Below are positions 8,614-18,858 of a DNA stretch of 35,649 nt, piece by piece; positions within the stretch are counted from its first letter, which is position 1, and each line of letters begins with the position of its first letter. The notes below the pieces were generated by a model. That model was given only the letters and a program-made list of their open reading frames with translations, made no database searches and was not told where the DNA came from. Source of the DNA: Archangium sp. (GTDB lineage Bacteria; Myxococcota; Myxococcia; Myxococcales; Myxococcaceae). The position numbers and the translations under genes were made by a program. Location of the stretch: positions 1 to 35,649 of the forward strand of contig JAEUJS010000424.1 in NCBI GenBank assembly GCA_016792935.1. The letters are read 5' to 3'.

Positions 8614-9363
8614 ATGCGATCTCTGATTCTCGCTCTCGCGGTGGTGTCGCTCGCCGCGTGCAAAGACGAGCCGTTCGACACCGCGCGCCTCAAGGGCAGC
8701 GAGCTGCTCCAGAAGAACGACTTCAAGGGAGCGGCCGTCGAGTACGAGAAGTCCCTCGAGCTCAAGCCCGACCAGGACACCAAGGTCTGGGACAAGGCGG
8801 CGTTCGCGTACATGAAGGCCGGCGACTTCGACAAGGCGGCTTCGATTCTCGAGAAGTCGCTCGACCGCCGCGCTGATCAAGCCGCGAAGCTCGAGACCGT
8901 CCGCAACATCGCCGGCATGTACTACCAGCAGGCCAACGACCTCGATAACGCGGAACGCTTCTTCCAGAAGGCCGTCGAGCTCGACCCGAAGGACGATCAG
9001 AGCCTCTCGTGGCTCGCGGAGATCTCGAGCAAGCGCGGCGGCGCGCGTTCGCAGCAGGCTCCGGCCGATGGAACGCACCTGCAGAAGGCCATCGAGCGCT
9101 ACGACGCGGTCATCAAGGTCGTGCCTGACAAGCCCGAGGCGTACATCAACAAGCGCATCGTGCTCGTGAAGTACATCGACCACCTCACCAAGCAGAAGCT
9201 GTCGATCCTCGCGGACGCCGAAGCGCAGAAGAAAGACAAGGAAGCGTACGACTCCGCGATGGAACAGGCCGCTGACACCGAGAAGCGCGTCACTGAGTTG
9301 AAGGCGCTGCTCGACGAGACGACCAAGCAGCTCGGCGCGGTGAACAAGGCCGCCAAGAAGTGA
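8614..9363 (+). CDS. TPR-repeat lipoprotein
   Basis: 249 residues. The N-terminus is a lipoprotein signal peptide with lipobox L-A-A-C16, so the protein is predicted to be lipid-anchored to an envelope membrane. Four tetratricopeptide-like helix pairs follow: 'GSELLQKNDFKGAAVEYEKSLELKP', 'AAFAYMKAGDFDKAASILEKSL', 'AGMYYQQANDLDNAERFFQKAVELDP', and a last one before 'AIERYDAVIKVVPDKPEAY'. A charged coiled-coil-like tail covers the final ~70 residues. TPR proteins are protein-protein scaffolds. The start has an AAAGGAG Shine-Dalgarno. The 3' end overlaps the next gene by 4 nt (GTGA), implying coupled translation. Confidence 0.85.
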   Translation: MRSLILALAVVSLAACKDEPFDTARLKGSELLQKNDFKGAAVEYEKSLELKPDQDTKVWDKAAFAYMKAGDFDKAASILEKSLDRRADQAAKLETVRNIAGMYYQQANDLDNAERFFQKAVELDPKDDQSLSWLAEISSKRGGARSQQAPADGTHLQKAIERYDAVIKVVPDKPEAYINKRIVLVKYIDHLTKQKLSILADAEAQKKDKEAYDSAMEQAADTEKRVTELKALLDETTKQLGAVNKAAKK

Positions 9364-10319
9364 AGCGCGCGCTGTTGGTGTTCTGTCTCTCGCTCGCCGG
9401 GTGCCAGTGCGGGCCGGGCACCATCACCATCAAGCCGGGCCAGGATGGAGGCGCTTCGACCGGGGGCGGCGCTGGTGGCGGCGCTGCGAACGGCGGAGGC
9501 GCTGCGAACGGCGGCGGTTCGGGTGTCGACGCGGGAGACGACTGCACGCCGCCCGACGTGCTCATCGCGCTCGATCGCACGCTGACGATGCACCGCATGG
9601 CAGACGGCACCACGCCGGCCGACACCGATGCGGGCCACGCGATGTCGAAGTGGGCGATGGCCATCAACGGCATCGAGGAACTGACGGCCGCTCCGCTGGA
9701 TCAATCGGTGCGCTTCGGCCTCGAGCTGTGGCCGCGTGAAGCGGTTGGCTGCGTGACGCTCGGCGAGCGCATTCGCGGCACCAATGGCACCAACCTCGCG
9801 TGTGAAGGCCCGGAGATTCCGGTGCAGCCCGCGCTCGGCACTGGAGCAGCCATCTCTTCTCTCCTCGATCCGGAGACCACGAAGATTTGTTTCTCCACGC
9901 CGACCGGTGATGCGCTCCTCGGCGCGCGCGCGTTCCTCGAGTCGCATCGCACCGCCGACGCGGGACAATTCGTGGTGCTCGTCACCGACGGCGCCGATTG
10001 GGACGTGAGCTGTCCGAATCCGAATCCGCTCGGCGTGGTCGATGGGCTCACCGATGCCGGCATCTCGACGTTGGTGGTCGGCTTCTCCGCCGAGATGTCG
10101 CTCTCGAACGGGGTCGGGCTCGCGTTCTTGAACGACCTGGCCTGCGCAGGACGCACCGCTCGTGATTTCGCGACGACGTGTGGACCCAACGCGACAGGCC
10201 AGTACCGTGCGTTGCCCGGTGATGGAGGCGCGCTCTTCTACACGGCGACCAACGCGCAGGAGCTCGTGACCACGCTGCGTGACTTCACGCGCACCGTCTG
10301 CTGCGGGTGCATCAATTGA
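9360..10319 (+). CDS. von Willebrand factor A-like lipoprotein
   Basis: 319 residues, GTG start overlapping the TPR gene stop. The signal peptide ends in lipobox L-A-G-C15. A Gly/Ala/Asn-rich linker (residues ~30-56) then leads to a VWA-like domain: 'PPDVLIALDRTLTMH', 'VRFGLELWPRE', 'GDALLGARAFLES', 'QFVVLVTDGADWDVSC', 'GLTDAGISTLVVGFS'. The metal-site motif reads D72-x-T-x-T instead of the usual D-x-S-x-S, so metal binding may be altered but is possible. Eight or more Cys in the mature part suggest disulphides outside the cytoplasm. VWA domains mediate adhesion or complex assembly; the partner here may be the TPR lipoprotein, which is inferred from the operon. Confidence 0.83.
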   Translation: MKRALLVFCLSLAGCQCGPGTITIKPGQDGGASTGGGAGGGAANGGGAANGGGSGVDAGDDCTPPDVLIALDRTLTMHRMADGTTPADTDAGHAMSKWAMAINGIEELTAAPLDQSVRFGLELWPREAVGCVTLGERIRGTNGTNLACEGPEIPVQPALGTGAAISSLLDPETTKICFSTPTGDALLGARAFLESHRTADAGQFVVLVTDGADWDVSCPNPNPLGVVDGLTDAGISTLVVGFSAEMSLSNGVGLAFLNDLACAGRTARDFATTCGPNATGQYRALPGDGGALFYTATNAQELVTTLRDFTRTVCCGCIN

Positions 10320-11029
10320 CGGACCATCTGACTCCGGGCGCTCGCAAGGGCAGCGCCGTCTTCGCGATTGTCGGAACCATCTGGGGCGTCATCGCGCTCG
10401 TCGCGTCGTTCTTCCTCGCCGGTGAAGGCGACACGCCCGGAGAGTTCTTCATCTCGCGGCAGGCGCTGTGGAACGGCGGCACGTACTATTTGAAGTTCAC
10501 GTTCTTGATGACGCTGTTCACGCTCTTCGACGTCGTCGGCGTGCCGCTCATCATCATCTCGGGCGTGAGCGGACTGCTGAAGGGTGCGTCGTCGACTGCT
10601 GATGTGATCGCCGAGCCGCCTCCCTCGTGGGACCTCACGCAGGCGAGTCGTCGCGTGAAGCAGCTCGGGCTCTTCGCGGTGCTCACGATTTTCTGGGCGG
10701 GCTTCACCGGACTGGCGTTGTTCTCGCCGCAGACGCTCAAGCCGATTGGGTTCCTCGCCTCGCTGTTGCTGATTCTGGTGCCGACGCTGCCGCTGTTTCT
10801 CCCCGCGGTGCTGTTCGATGCGCTGATTCCGATTCGCTACGTCGAAGGCGTCGTGGAATCGGTGCAGATCGTCACGCGCGGCAACAACTCGACCGCGAAC
10901 GTGCAGCTGGCCGGAGAGCTGCTGCACATGCCTCCTGACCGCGTCGCGGGCATCACGAAGGGAGTCCGCGCCGCGGCGTTGGTGAGCGGCTTCTTCGGCA
11001 CCGTGATTCGGTTCGAGAAGCGCGTCTGA
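10307..11029 (+). CDS. Polytopic membrane protein of unknown function
   Basis: 240 residues from a GTG at 10307; a TTG at 10316, giving a TTGA overlap with the VWA stop, is an equally tidy start. Four hydrophobic segments are visible: 'GSAVFAIVGTIWGVIALVASFFLA', 'TFLMTLFTLFDVVGVPLIIISGV', 'LGLFAVLTIFWAGFTGLALF' and 'GFLASLLLILVPTLPLFLPAVLF'. A C-terminal soluble domain of ~70 residues follows ('RYVEGVVESVQIVTRGNNSTANVQ...'), probably cytoplasmic. No motif is recognised. It overlaps the VWA lipoprotein gene, so it is likely the membrane-embedded partner of the upstream envelope proteins. Confidence 0.72.
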   Translation: MHQLTDHLTPGARKGSAVFAIVGTIWGVIALVASFFLAGEGDTPGEFFISRQALWNGGTYYLKFTFLMTLFTLFDVVGVPLIIISGVSGLLKGASSTADVIAEPPPSWDLTQASRRVKQLGLFAVLTIFWAGFTGLALFSPQTLKPIGFLASLLLILVPTLPLFLPAVLFDALIPIRYVEGVVESVQIVTRGNNSTANVQLAGELLHMPPDRVAGITKGVRAAALVSGFFGTVIRFEKRV

Positions 11030-11032
11030 CTG

Positions 11033-11047
11033 CGCCCGCTACGGGCG
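11033..11047 (+). terminator. Possible terminator hairpin after the envelope operon
   Basis: Four bases after the stop codon of the membrane protein gene there is a perfect 6-bp stem, CGCCCG-CTA-CGGGCG. It is placed where a terminator would be, but only a scattered T-rich stretch follows and no proper U tract, so it may instead be Rho-dependent or not a terminator at all. Confidence 0.35.
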
Positions 11048-11079
11048 AAGTGCATTTCGTATTCATCGCGCGCGGTCGT

Positions 11080-11137
11080 TTGACATCTTTTCTCTGAGCG
11101 CTTCGACACGCTGTCAGCGCGGCATCGCTCAGCGTGT
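11080..11137 (+). promoter_or_regulatory. Possible promoter and inverted repeat upstream of the beta-barrel-like gene
   Basis: This stretch lies in the 168-bp gap before the exported beta-rich protein. It has a perfect -35-like TTGACA (11080-11085), but the hexamer 17 bases later (TCGACA) is a poor -10. An 8-bp perfect inverted repeat, ACACGCTG / CAGCGTGT (11106-11113 and 11130-11137), follows and could be a leader hairpin or operator. Nothing else was seen in the gap. Confidence 0.25.
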
Positions 11138-11197
11138 GCGCGCTGGCGTTTTCCGAGCGAAGTGAGGCTGGCATCGCACGTGCTCAGCACGCCGCGC

Positions 11198-11833
11198 ATG
11201 ACCTCAATCACCCTGTTGGCACTCCTCGCAGCTGCAGAAGTCTCCACGTCGTCACCGACGCCCGACGTTCCTGAACGCGGAACGTGGAGCGCGCAGTTGT
11301 CGCTCGCGTCACCGACACTGGTCGGCGCGTCGTTCGACCTCGGAGGCACGCCGCCGGGCATCGGCGTGCTCGGCGCCGTCTCCAGGCCAGTCTTCAGCAA
11401 CGGCCTCACGCTCGAGCGCGCGTTCGGCGAGAAGTGGACCGGCGTTGCGTCAGTCTCGTTCGGCTTCACCTCGGTGAGTGTGGTCAACACCACGACGGGC
11501 ACGGGAGTGATCGGCTCACGCTGGTACGCGAAGCGCGCGTTCGACGGGTTCTGGGCCGGGCCCGAGTTGTTGTTTCAGCTCAACATGTCGGAATTCGCGC
11601 TCGGTGGTCTCAGTGGAATCAGCGGACTGGGAGGGCTCGTTCCATCGCTCACGCGCAGCTACGCCGCGGGCCTTCGCGGTCGCGCGGGGTGGACGCAGCC
11701 GTTCGGCGAGCACTTCATCGTCACGGCCTCCGCGGGTCTGGGAGCGAACGTCGTGTGGCAAACGACGCCGCTCGCGCGACAGAACCTGAACCTGGGCCTC
11801 GACGTCGCGCTCGCTGCAGGGCTCGTGTTCTGA
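11198..11833 (+). CDS. Exported beta-rich (outer-membrane beta-barrel-like) protein
   Basis: 211 residues from the ATG at 11198, chosen because it gives a clean signal peptide ('MTSITLLALLAAAEVS'); an upstream in-frame ATG at 11162 would add a non-hydrophobic extension. The mature part is a run of amphipathic strands with Gly/aromatic ends ('TWSAQLSLASPTLVGASFDLGG', 'WTGVASVSFGFTSVSV', 'GFWAGPELLFQLNMSEFAL', 'AAGLRGRAGWTQPF', 'FIVTASAGLGANVVW') and ends in Leu-Val-Phe. A terminal Phe is typical of outer-membrane barrels. The family is not recognised. It converges on the zinc-finger membrane protein gene with a 6-nt gap. Confidence 0.72.
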   Translation: MTSITLLALLAAAEVSTSSPTPDVPERGTWSAQLSLASPTLVGASFDLGGTPPGIGVLGAVSRPVFSNGLTLERAFGEKWTGVASVSFGFTSVSVVNTTTGTGVIGSRWYAKRAFDGFWAGPELLFQLNMSEFALGGLSGISGLGGLVPSLTRSYAAGLRGRAGWTQPFGEHFIVTASAGLGANVVWQTTPLARQNLNLGLDVALAAGLVF

Positions 11834-11839
11834 ACGCGG

Positions 11840-12229
11840 TCACACCGTCGGCTGCGTGATGACGACGAAGGCGATCAACGCGAGGGCCGGCGACACGTTC
11901 AGCGCCGTCGCGAGGAGCGCGAGCTTCGGACTGCGCTGCTCGAGCAGCCCAAAGAGCCCAAACAATGCGCCGAGCGGACACGCGCAGCACACGAGTCCGC
12001 CGAACGGCCCGAAATGACGCCCGAACGCCAGCGAGAAGGCGCCGACAGCGAAGCATCCGAAGCTGGCGAGCAGGAGCGGATCGAGCCCGCGCGGTGGGAC
12101 CCGTCGCGCGACGCATGGAGCGCAGAATCCATTCTCCGTCACGCACGCGCCACACAAGAACGTGCCGCAGCGCGCGCACGGCGCGGTGCTGGGGGCATCG
12201 TGCGTTGCGCAGCGAGCGTCGTCGTTCAT
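11840..12229 (-). CDS. Zinc-finger membrane protein (third paralogue)
   Basis: 129 residues. The N-terminus has a B-box-like zinc site: C7-x2-H10, C18-x2-C21, C26-x2-C29, with a further C36-x2-C39. Then come two to three hydrophobic segments ('LLLASFGCFAVGAFSLAFG', 'GGLVCCACPLGALFGLFGLL', 'LALLATALNVSPALALIAFVVI'). The start at 12229 is fixed by a 4-nt ATGA overlap with the upstream gene. The architecture (short Cys/His zinc site plus small membrane domain) is the same as that of the genes at 12226-12573 and 12991-13386. Probable role: a membrane-anchored metal- or partner-binding protein; no function is known to me. Confidence 0.8.
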   Translation of the reverse strand: MNDDARCATHDAPSTAPCARCGTFLCGACVTENGFCAPCVARRVPPRGLDPLLLASFGCFAVGAFSLAFGRHFGPFGGLVCCACPLGALFGLFGLLEQRSPKLALLATALNVSPALALIAFVVITQPTV

Positions 12230-12573
12230 GCGGCCCAACCAGCGAGCGTTCCGATGATCACGAACGCGACGATGACGAGCGCGTTGAGGACGATGCCGAT
12301 GACGCCTTCGACGCGCCTGCCACGACCACGACCCAGCGAGGCGACGCCGAAGATGAGGCCCAGGAAGAACGACAACGGCGAGAGCAGCGAGGCCATCGGG
12401 AGCCAGACCACGATGAATCCGAACGCGAAGAGGCTGATGCTCGCGAGGCCGAAGATGTTGGGCCGATTGCGCGCCTGCGCTTCATCGAAGAGACGAAGTG
12501 CGCACGTCCCGCAATGACGTGACGGCTCGAGGTCAGCCAGGAACGTTCCGCATCGCTCGCACGTGCGCTGCAC
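12226..12573 (-). CDS. Zinc-ribbon membrane protein (second paralogue)
   Basis: 115 residues. An N-terminal zinc-ribbon-like site, C5-x2-C8 ... C21-x2-C24 (with H20), is followed by hydrophobic segments 'IFGLASISLFAFGFIVVWLPMASLL', 'PLSFFLGLIFGVASLGRG' and 'GVIGIVLNALVIVAFVIIGTLAG'. The middle loop 'LGRGRGRR' is basic and likely cytoplasmic. It sits 7 nt after the coiled-coil gene and overlaps the next zinc-finger gene by ATGA. The zinc site is shorter than in its two neighbours, so it may be a divergent copy. Function unknown. Confidence 0.78.
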   Translation of the reverse strand: MQRTCERCGTFLADLEPSRHCGTCALRLFDEAQARNRPNIFGLASISLFAFGFIVVWLPMASLLSPLSFFLGLIFGVASLGRGRGRRVEGVIGIVLNALVIVAFVIIGTLAGWAA

Positions 12574-12580
12574 CGTGGCC

Positions 12581-12979
12581 TCACTTCTTCTTCAGCTTCG
12601 ACAACTCTCGCGACAGCGCCTTGATGGTGTCGTGCGCGGCCTCGACCTCGCGCTGCACCTGGTCGCGCGTGTGCTTCAACGCCACCACTTCGGCGCGCAG
12701 CTTCACCACCTGCCGATGTTCTCCCGGAGCGAGAGGCCGGTCCGGTTCGCGCGATTCCTCGAGCGCGGCCTGCAAACGCTCGACGAGCTCGACTGCTTCC
12801 ACGCGGGCGTCACTTTCTCGCTGCACGATGGCCTGAATGGTCTCGATGTAGGCGTAGAGCTCGTCTTCTTGCGCGTCTGCGCTCGCGACCAGCTCGTCGT
12901 AGGCGTGTTGCAGCTCGGTCACGCGCGCCTGCGCCAGCTCGAGTGCATCACGCAGCGCGCGTTCGTCAGACGGATCCAT
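12581..12979 (-). CDS. Small coiled-coil protein
   Basis: 132 residues starting at the ATG 12979 ('MDPSDERALRDALELAQ'), 11 nt after the upstream stop; an earlier in-frame ATG (13027) would run into the preceding gene. Almost the whole chain is heptad-patterned and charged ('RVTELQHAYDELVASADAQEDELYAYIETIQAIVQ', 'VVKLRAEVVALKHTRDQVQREVEAAHDTIKALSRELSKLKKK'), so a long dimeric coiled coil is predicted. No signal peptide or membrane segment. It lies between zinc-finger membrane protein genes and is likely a cytoplasmic partner or scaffold for them (inferred). Confidence 0.75.
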   Translation of the reverse strand: MDPSDERALRDALELAQARVTELQHAYDELVASADAQEDELYAYIETIQAIVQRESDARVEAVELVERLQAALEESREPDRPLAPGEHRQVVKLRAEVVALKHTRDQVQREVEAAHDTIKALSRELSKLKKK

Positions 12980-12990
12980 CGACGCGCAAT

Positions 12991-13386
12991 CTACTTCTGG
13001 ACGCGGAAAACGAAGAACAGCGCCCACACGACATCGCCAATGAGGGCGAGCGCGCTGAGCATCACCCCGAGCACGGCGATCTCCGAAACGGCGATCTTCT
13101 TCTCACGCGCAAGTCGAATGCTGAAGGCGCCCATGACGACACCGAGTACCTGGAAGGGGAAGCCGACCCAGAAGCCGTCGCGGAGCGCGACGCAGCAGAA
13201 GGTCGAGAGAGCGCACATCAGGCTGAACGCGCCGAGCATCGACGCTCGATCGCCGCTCCCGTCGTCCTTCGTGACGCAGTGAGGATCGCTGCACGCCTCG
13301 CAAGCGAACGAGCCGCAGCGGGCACAGATGCGAGTCGCGGTGCGTACATGAGTCGCGCACACCGCATCGGGAGGAACGGCGCTCAT
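12991..13386 (-). CDS. Zinc-finger membrane protein (first paralogue)
   Basis: 131 residues. B-box-like N-terminus: C10-x2-H13, C21-x2-C24, C29-x2-C32, C37. Hydrophobic segments follow: 'ASMLGAFSLMCALSTFCCVAL', 'GFWVGFPFQVLGVVMGAFSI' and 'IAVLGVMLSALALIGDVVWALFFVF'. It is the closest relative in this window of the protein encoded at 11840-12229: both share 'C-A-T-H' and 'C-A-R-C-G-S/T-F'. Its start overlaps the TetR stop codon by ATGA, so regulator and membrane protein are co-translated. Function unknown. Confidence 0.8.
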   Translation of the reverse strand: MSAVPPDAVCATHVRTATRICARCGSFACEACSDPHCVTKDDGSGDRASMLGAFSLMCALSTFCCVALRDGFWVGFPFQVLGVVMGAFSIRLAREKKIAVSEIAVLGVMLSALALIGDVVWALFFVFRVQK

Positions 13387-13946
13387 CGCCCCGGCCTGAG
13401 AATCGCGCGGACCAGCGTCGAGAGCTGCTCACGATGTTCATCGACGGTGCGCACTCCGTAGGCGGCGCCGTGCCCGGCCTGCATCAGCACTCGGACCAAC
13501 CCGCGCTTGTCGAGGCCCAGCGCGCGGAGGTCCACCTCGTGCGCTCGCGCTGCGCGATCGATCTCCTTGAGCAGCAACGCCTCGAAGCCGGCGGTCGTCG
13601 CGTCGATGCGTTCGCGCGCGGCGGCTTGCTGCGTATCCATCAACTCCTGCGCGTAGGGCGACTGCTGCAGCAGCTCGTAGGTCCCCGTGAACTTCGCCGT
13701 GAGGATGCCCTGCACCCGCTCGACGAAGGTCTTCGTTGAGCGCGCCTCGTTCGCCGCGGCGAGCATCTTCTGCCCCACGTGGTCGCAGACCGCTGCGAAC
13801 AGCGCGTCCTTGTCGGCGAGGTACGCGTACAGCGTGGGCTTCGAGACCCCGGCCTCGCGGGCAATCTCATCCATCGAGGCTTTGCGGAAGCCGTGCCGCA
13901 AGAACAGCCGGGTGGCGCCTTCCAGGATGGCGATTTGCTTGGACAT
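13383..13946 (-). CDS. TetR-family transcriptional regulator
   Basis: 187 residues from the ATG at 13946, which has GGAAG about 6 bases upstream; an earlier GTG (13979) would overlap the promoter region. The N-terminal HTH is textbook TetR: 'AILEGATRLFLRHGFRKASMDEIAREAGVSKPTLYAYLADKDALFAAV'. The C-terminal ligand domain is variable ('AYGVRTVDEHREQLSTLVRAIL'). It heads the five-gene operon with three zinc-finger membrane proteins and a coiled-coil protein, and diverges from a small membrane protein gene. A palindrome between the two genes is its probable operator. The ligand is unknown. Confidence 0.92.
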   Translation of the reverse strand: MSKQIAILEGATRLFLRHGFRKASMDEIAREAGVSKPTLYAYLADKDALFAAVCDHVGQKMLAAANEARSTKTFVERVQGILTAKFTGTYELLQQSPYAQELMDTQQAAARERIDATTAGFEALLLKEIDRAARAHEVDLRALGLDKRGLVRVLMQAGHGAAYGVRTVDEHREQLSTLVRAILRPGR

Positions 13947-13977
13947 CAGGACTTCCGCATCTGCCACGACTGCACCC

Positions 13978-14007
13978 ACTTTACCAAGTTAGCCATTTTG
14001 GTTAAAT
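13978..14007. promoter_or_regulatory. Overlapping divergent promoters with central TetR-type operator
   Basis: Plus strand: -35 TTTACC (13980-13985), 16-bp spacer, -10 TTAAAT (14002-14007), 7 bases before the ATG at 14015, so the transcript would be nearly leaderless. Minus strand (towards the TetR gene): -35 TTTAAC (14001-14006), 17-bp spacer, -10 TAAAGT (13978-13983). Between them is a 17-bp palindrome TTAGCCA-TTT-TGGTTAA (13989-14005, 6 of 7 pairs). The dyad lies in both spacers, so one TetR dimer could block both promoters. The hexamers each match about four of six consensus bases. Confidence 0.55.
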
Positions 14008-14014
14008 CGGTTGC

Positions 14015-14419
14015 ATGACCCTCAAACGCCTGTTCATCGTCGTTGCCGTCGTGGAGGCGCTGTACGGCCTCGCGGGGCTCGCCATTCCTCCTTCGGCCAT
14101 CGGCACCCTGCTCGGCTGGAACCTCTCACCCGACGGGCACTGGGTGACGAAGTTGCTCGGCGCCGCGCTCTTCACGCAGGCCGCGACCGCCTGGTTCCTG
14201 CGCGAGCGGGTGACGCGTGAAGTCGCGATCGTCTTCGCCGCCTACCAACTGCTCGCGGTGTGCATCGACGCGGTGGTGCTGACGTCGCTCGACGGAGCCC
14301 TCGCCAACCCGATGGCCCGAGCGAGCGCGCTCATCGCGATTCCCACGCACGGCATCATTGGACTCTTGCTCCTCGCCTCCGCCGCGCGGACCGCAAAGGC
14401 CGAGGGCGTCGCGTCATGA
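14015..14419 (+). CDS. Small four-helix membrane protein
   Basis: 134 residues, four hydrophobic segments: 'LFIVVAVVEALYGLAGLAI', 'WVTKLLGAALFTQAATAWFL', 'VAIVFAAYQLLAVCIDAVVL' and 'ASALIAIPTHGIIGLLLLASA'. Similar small four-helix proteins occur next to TetR genes and are often listed as DoxX-like or unnamed membrane proteins; I do not recognise the exact family. It is divergent from the TetR operon, shares its control region and is probably the main target of the repressor. No Shine-Dalgarno is visible, consistent with a leaderless message. Confidence 0.75.
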   Translation: MTLKRLFIVVAVVEALYGLAGLAIPPSAIGTLLGWNLSPDGHWVTKLLGAALFTQAATAWFLRERVTREVAIVFAAYQLLAVCIDAVVLTSLDGALANPMARASALIAIPTHGIIGLLLLASAARTAKAEGVAS

Positions 14420-14483
14420 AGGGCATGTGTGGTTCGTGCGCGGCGTACAACTTCAGCGGCGCCTGCTGCTCGGCACCGCGTAG

Positions 14484-14508
<25 letters not shown>
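14416..14508 (+). CDS. Possible Cys-rich microprotein
   Basis: A 30-codon frame starts with an ATG whose ATGA overlaps the stop codon of the four-helix membrane protein gene. It encodes four Cys in the first 18 residues (C5-x2-C8, C16-C17), a spacing that could bind metal. Its last 25 bases overlap the antisense end of carB. The coupled start favours translation; the overlap and short length argue against a conserved gene. Confidence 0.25.
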
Positions 14509-17705
<3,197 letters not shown>

Positions 17706-17745
17706 GCCGGCGCCTCTAGCCCAACCGATGCCGAAAGGGAGCGTT

Positions 17746-18690
17746 GTGCGCCTCTTCACTACCCCTCGCCGTCGCCCCAGGGGGCTTCGGTATTTGTTAC
17801 CCGCGCTGTTGCTCAGTCTGTCTGCGTTCGCTGCCGAGCCTCCACGTGGCAAGCCGTTCTGGCTCAAGCTGAAGGAGACGAAGTTCACCGCGCTGCAGGG
17901 CGCGACGCGGGCTGACGTGTTGAAGGACGCCATCGCGCTGCTCGACAACGAAGACCCGGAATTGCGCGACGACATCGGCTACGGCCTCGCGCTGCAGTGG
18001 GTGTATCGCGATCAAGTGCTCACGCCCGAGGAACAGACGGCGTTCGCGACTGCGCTGCTCACGCGGCTCGAAGACAAGGACAAGAGGAAGACGGTGCTCG
18101 GTCGATCGTTCGCCGCGCTGAGTCTCTCGATGATCGCCGCGGCGGAAGTGAAGACGCCGAAGCTCGATACCAAGCTGTGGTCGCGGCTCGTGTTCTCGGC
18201 GTGCGAGGAATTGGAGAGCGAGACGGATCTGCGCGGGCACGATCCCAAGCTCGGGTGGATTCACGCCACGGCGCACACGTCTGATCTTCTGAAATTTCTG
18301 GCGCGTGATTCGCGCCTCACGCCGGTGATGCAGCAGCGCATCGTGACCGCGATTTCGAAGCGGCTCGAGAAGGGCGACACGTTCGCGTGGGGAGAAGACG
18401 AGCGGCTCGCGGCGGTGTTGCGTTCGCTCGCGGTGCGCAAAGACGTCGAGAAGAACATCTTCGAGCCATGGGTCATCGGGCTCGGCGTGCGCTGGAACAA
18501 GCTGTGGGATCCGACGCAGTCGAAGACGCTCGTACAGCCGGCCAACGTCGTCGCCCCCCGGGGCTTTGATCGCGCCGAATTCGCGCGACTCAACTCGACC
18601 AAGCAGGTGATTCGCGCGGTGCTCGTTGCGTTGCCTGAAGGTGACCCGAACAAGAAGCGGCTCGAGGAAGTCCTCGTGTCGCTGATGTGA
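17746..18690 (+). CDS. Exported DUF2785-like protein
   Basis: 314 residues from the GTG at 17746, preceded by AAAGGGAG; this start gives a signal peptide with a basic n-region ('[23 protein letters not shown]') and avoids overlap with carB. The mature protein is helical and shows the DUF2785 pattern: '[20 protein letters not shown]', '[18 protein letters not shown]', '[30 protein letters not shown]' and '[16 protein letters not shown]'. The conserved G-W-x-H-x-x-A-H core suggests a metal or catalytic site, but the family has no known activity that I can name. Members are usually cytoplasmic as far as I recall; the signal peptide here would make it periplasmic. It is divergent from carB with only 40 bp between the start codons. 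Confidence 0.82.
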   Translation: MRLFTTPRRRPRGLRYLLPALLLSLSAFAAEPPRGKPFWLKLKETKFTALQGATRADVLKDAIALLDNEDPELRDDIGYGLALQWVYRDQVLTPEEQTAFATALLTRLEDKDKRKTVLGRSFAALSLSMIAAAEVKTPKLDTKLWSRLVFSACEELESETDLRGHDPKLGWIHATAHTSDLLKFLARDSRLTPVMQQRIVTAISKRLEKGDTFAWGEDERLAAVLRSLAVRKDVEKNIFEPWVIGLGVRWNKLWDPTQSKTLVQPANVVAPRGFDRAEFARLNSTKQVIRAVLVALPEGDPNKKRLEEVLVSLM

Positions 18691-18819
18691 GCTACGACCT
18701 GTCCCATGCGCGCACTCTCACTGCGAGTGAGTCGCTGCTCGGTCCGCGCGAACAGAAGAAGGACGGACCTCCCGACGTGCTCGGCAACATCGTCGGCGGT
18801 GTTGGCAATCAGCGCGCGA

Positions 18820-18833
18820 GGCATGGCCATGCC
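18820..18833. repeat. 14-bp perfect palindrome upstream of the lipase gene
   Basis: GGCATGGCCATGCC is fully self-complementary and lies 25 bp before the GTG start of the lipase-like lipoprotein gene. It could be an operator half-pair or chance in GC-rich DNA. The 168-bp gap between the DUF2785-like gene and the lipase holds no other clear signal, only a 6-bp inverted repeat CTCACT-GCG-AGTGAG near 18716-18730. Confidence 0.3.
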
Positions 18834-18858
18834 CCATCGTGCGCGCTAGACGCGCGGC

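Noticed and set aside
17706..17975. 90-residue N-terminal extension of CarB
   Set aside because: The extension is Ser/Arg-rich, antisense to the DUF2785-like gene, and CarB proteins begin at the ATG at 17705 with a Shine-Dalgarno.
18687..18830. Minus-strand frame that might be a remnant gene upstream of the lipase
   Set aside because: The frame has no recognised motif and continues into antisense of the DUF2785-like gene; no support for a gene.
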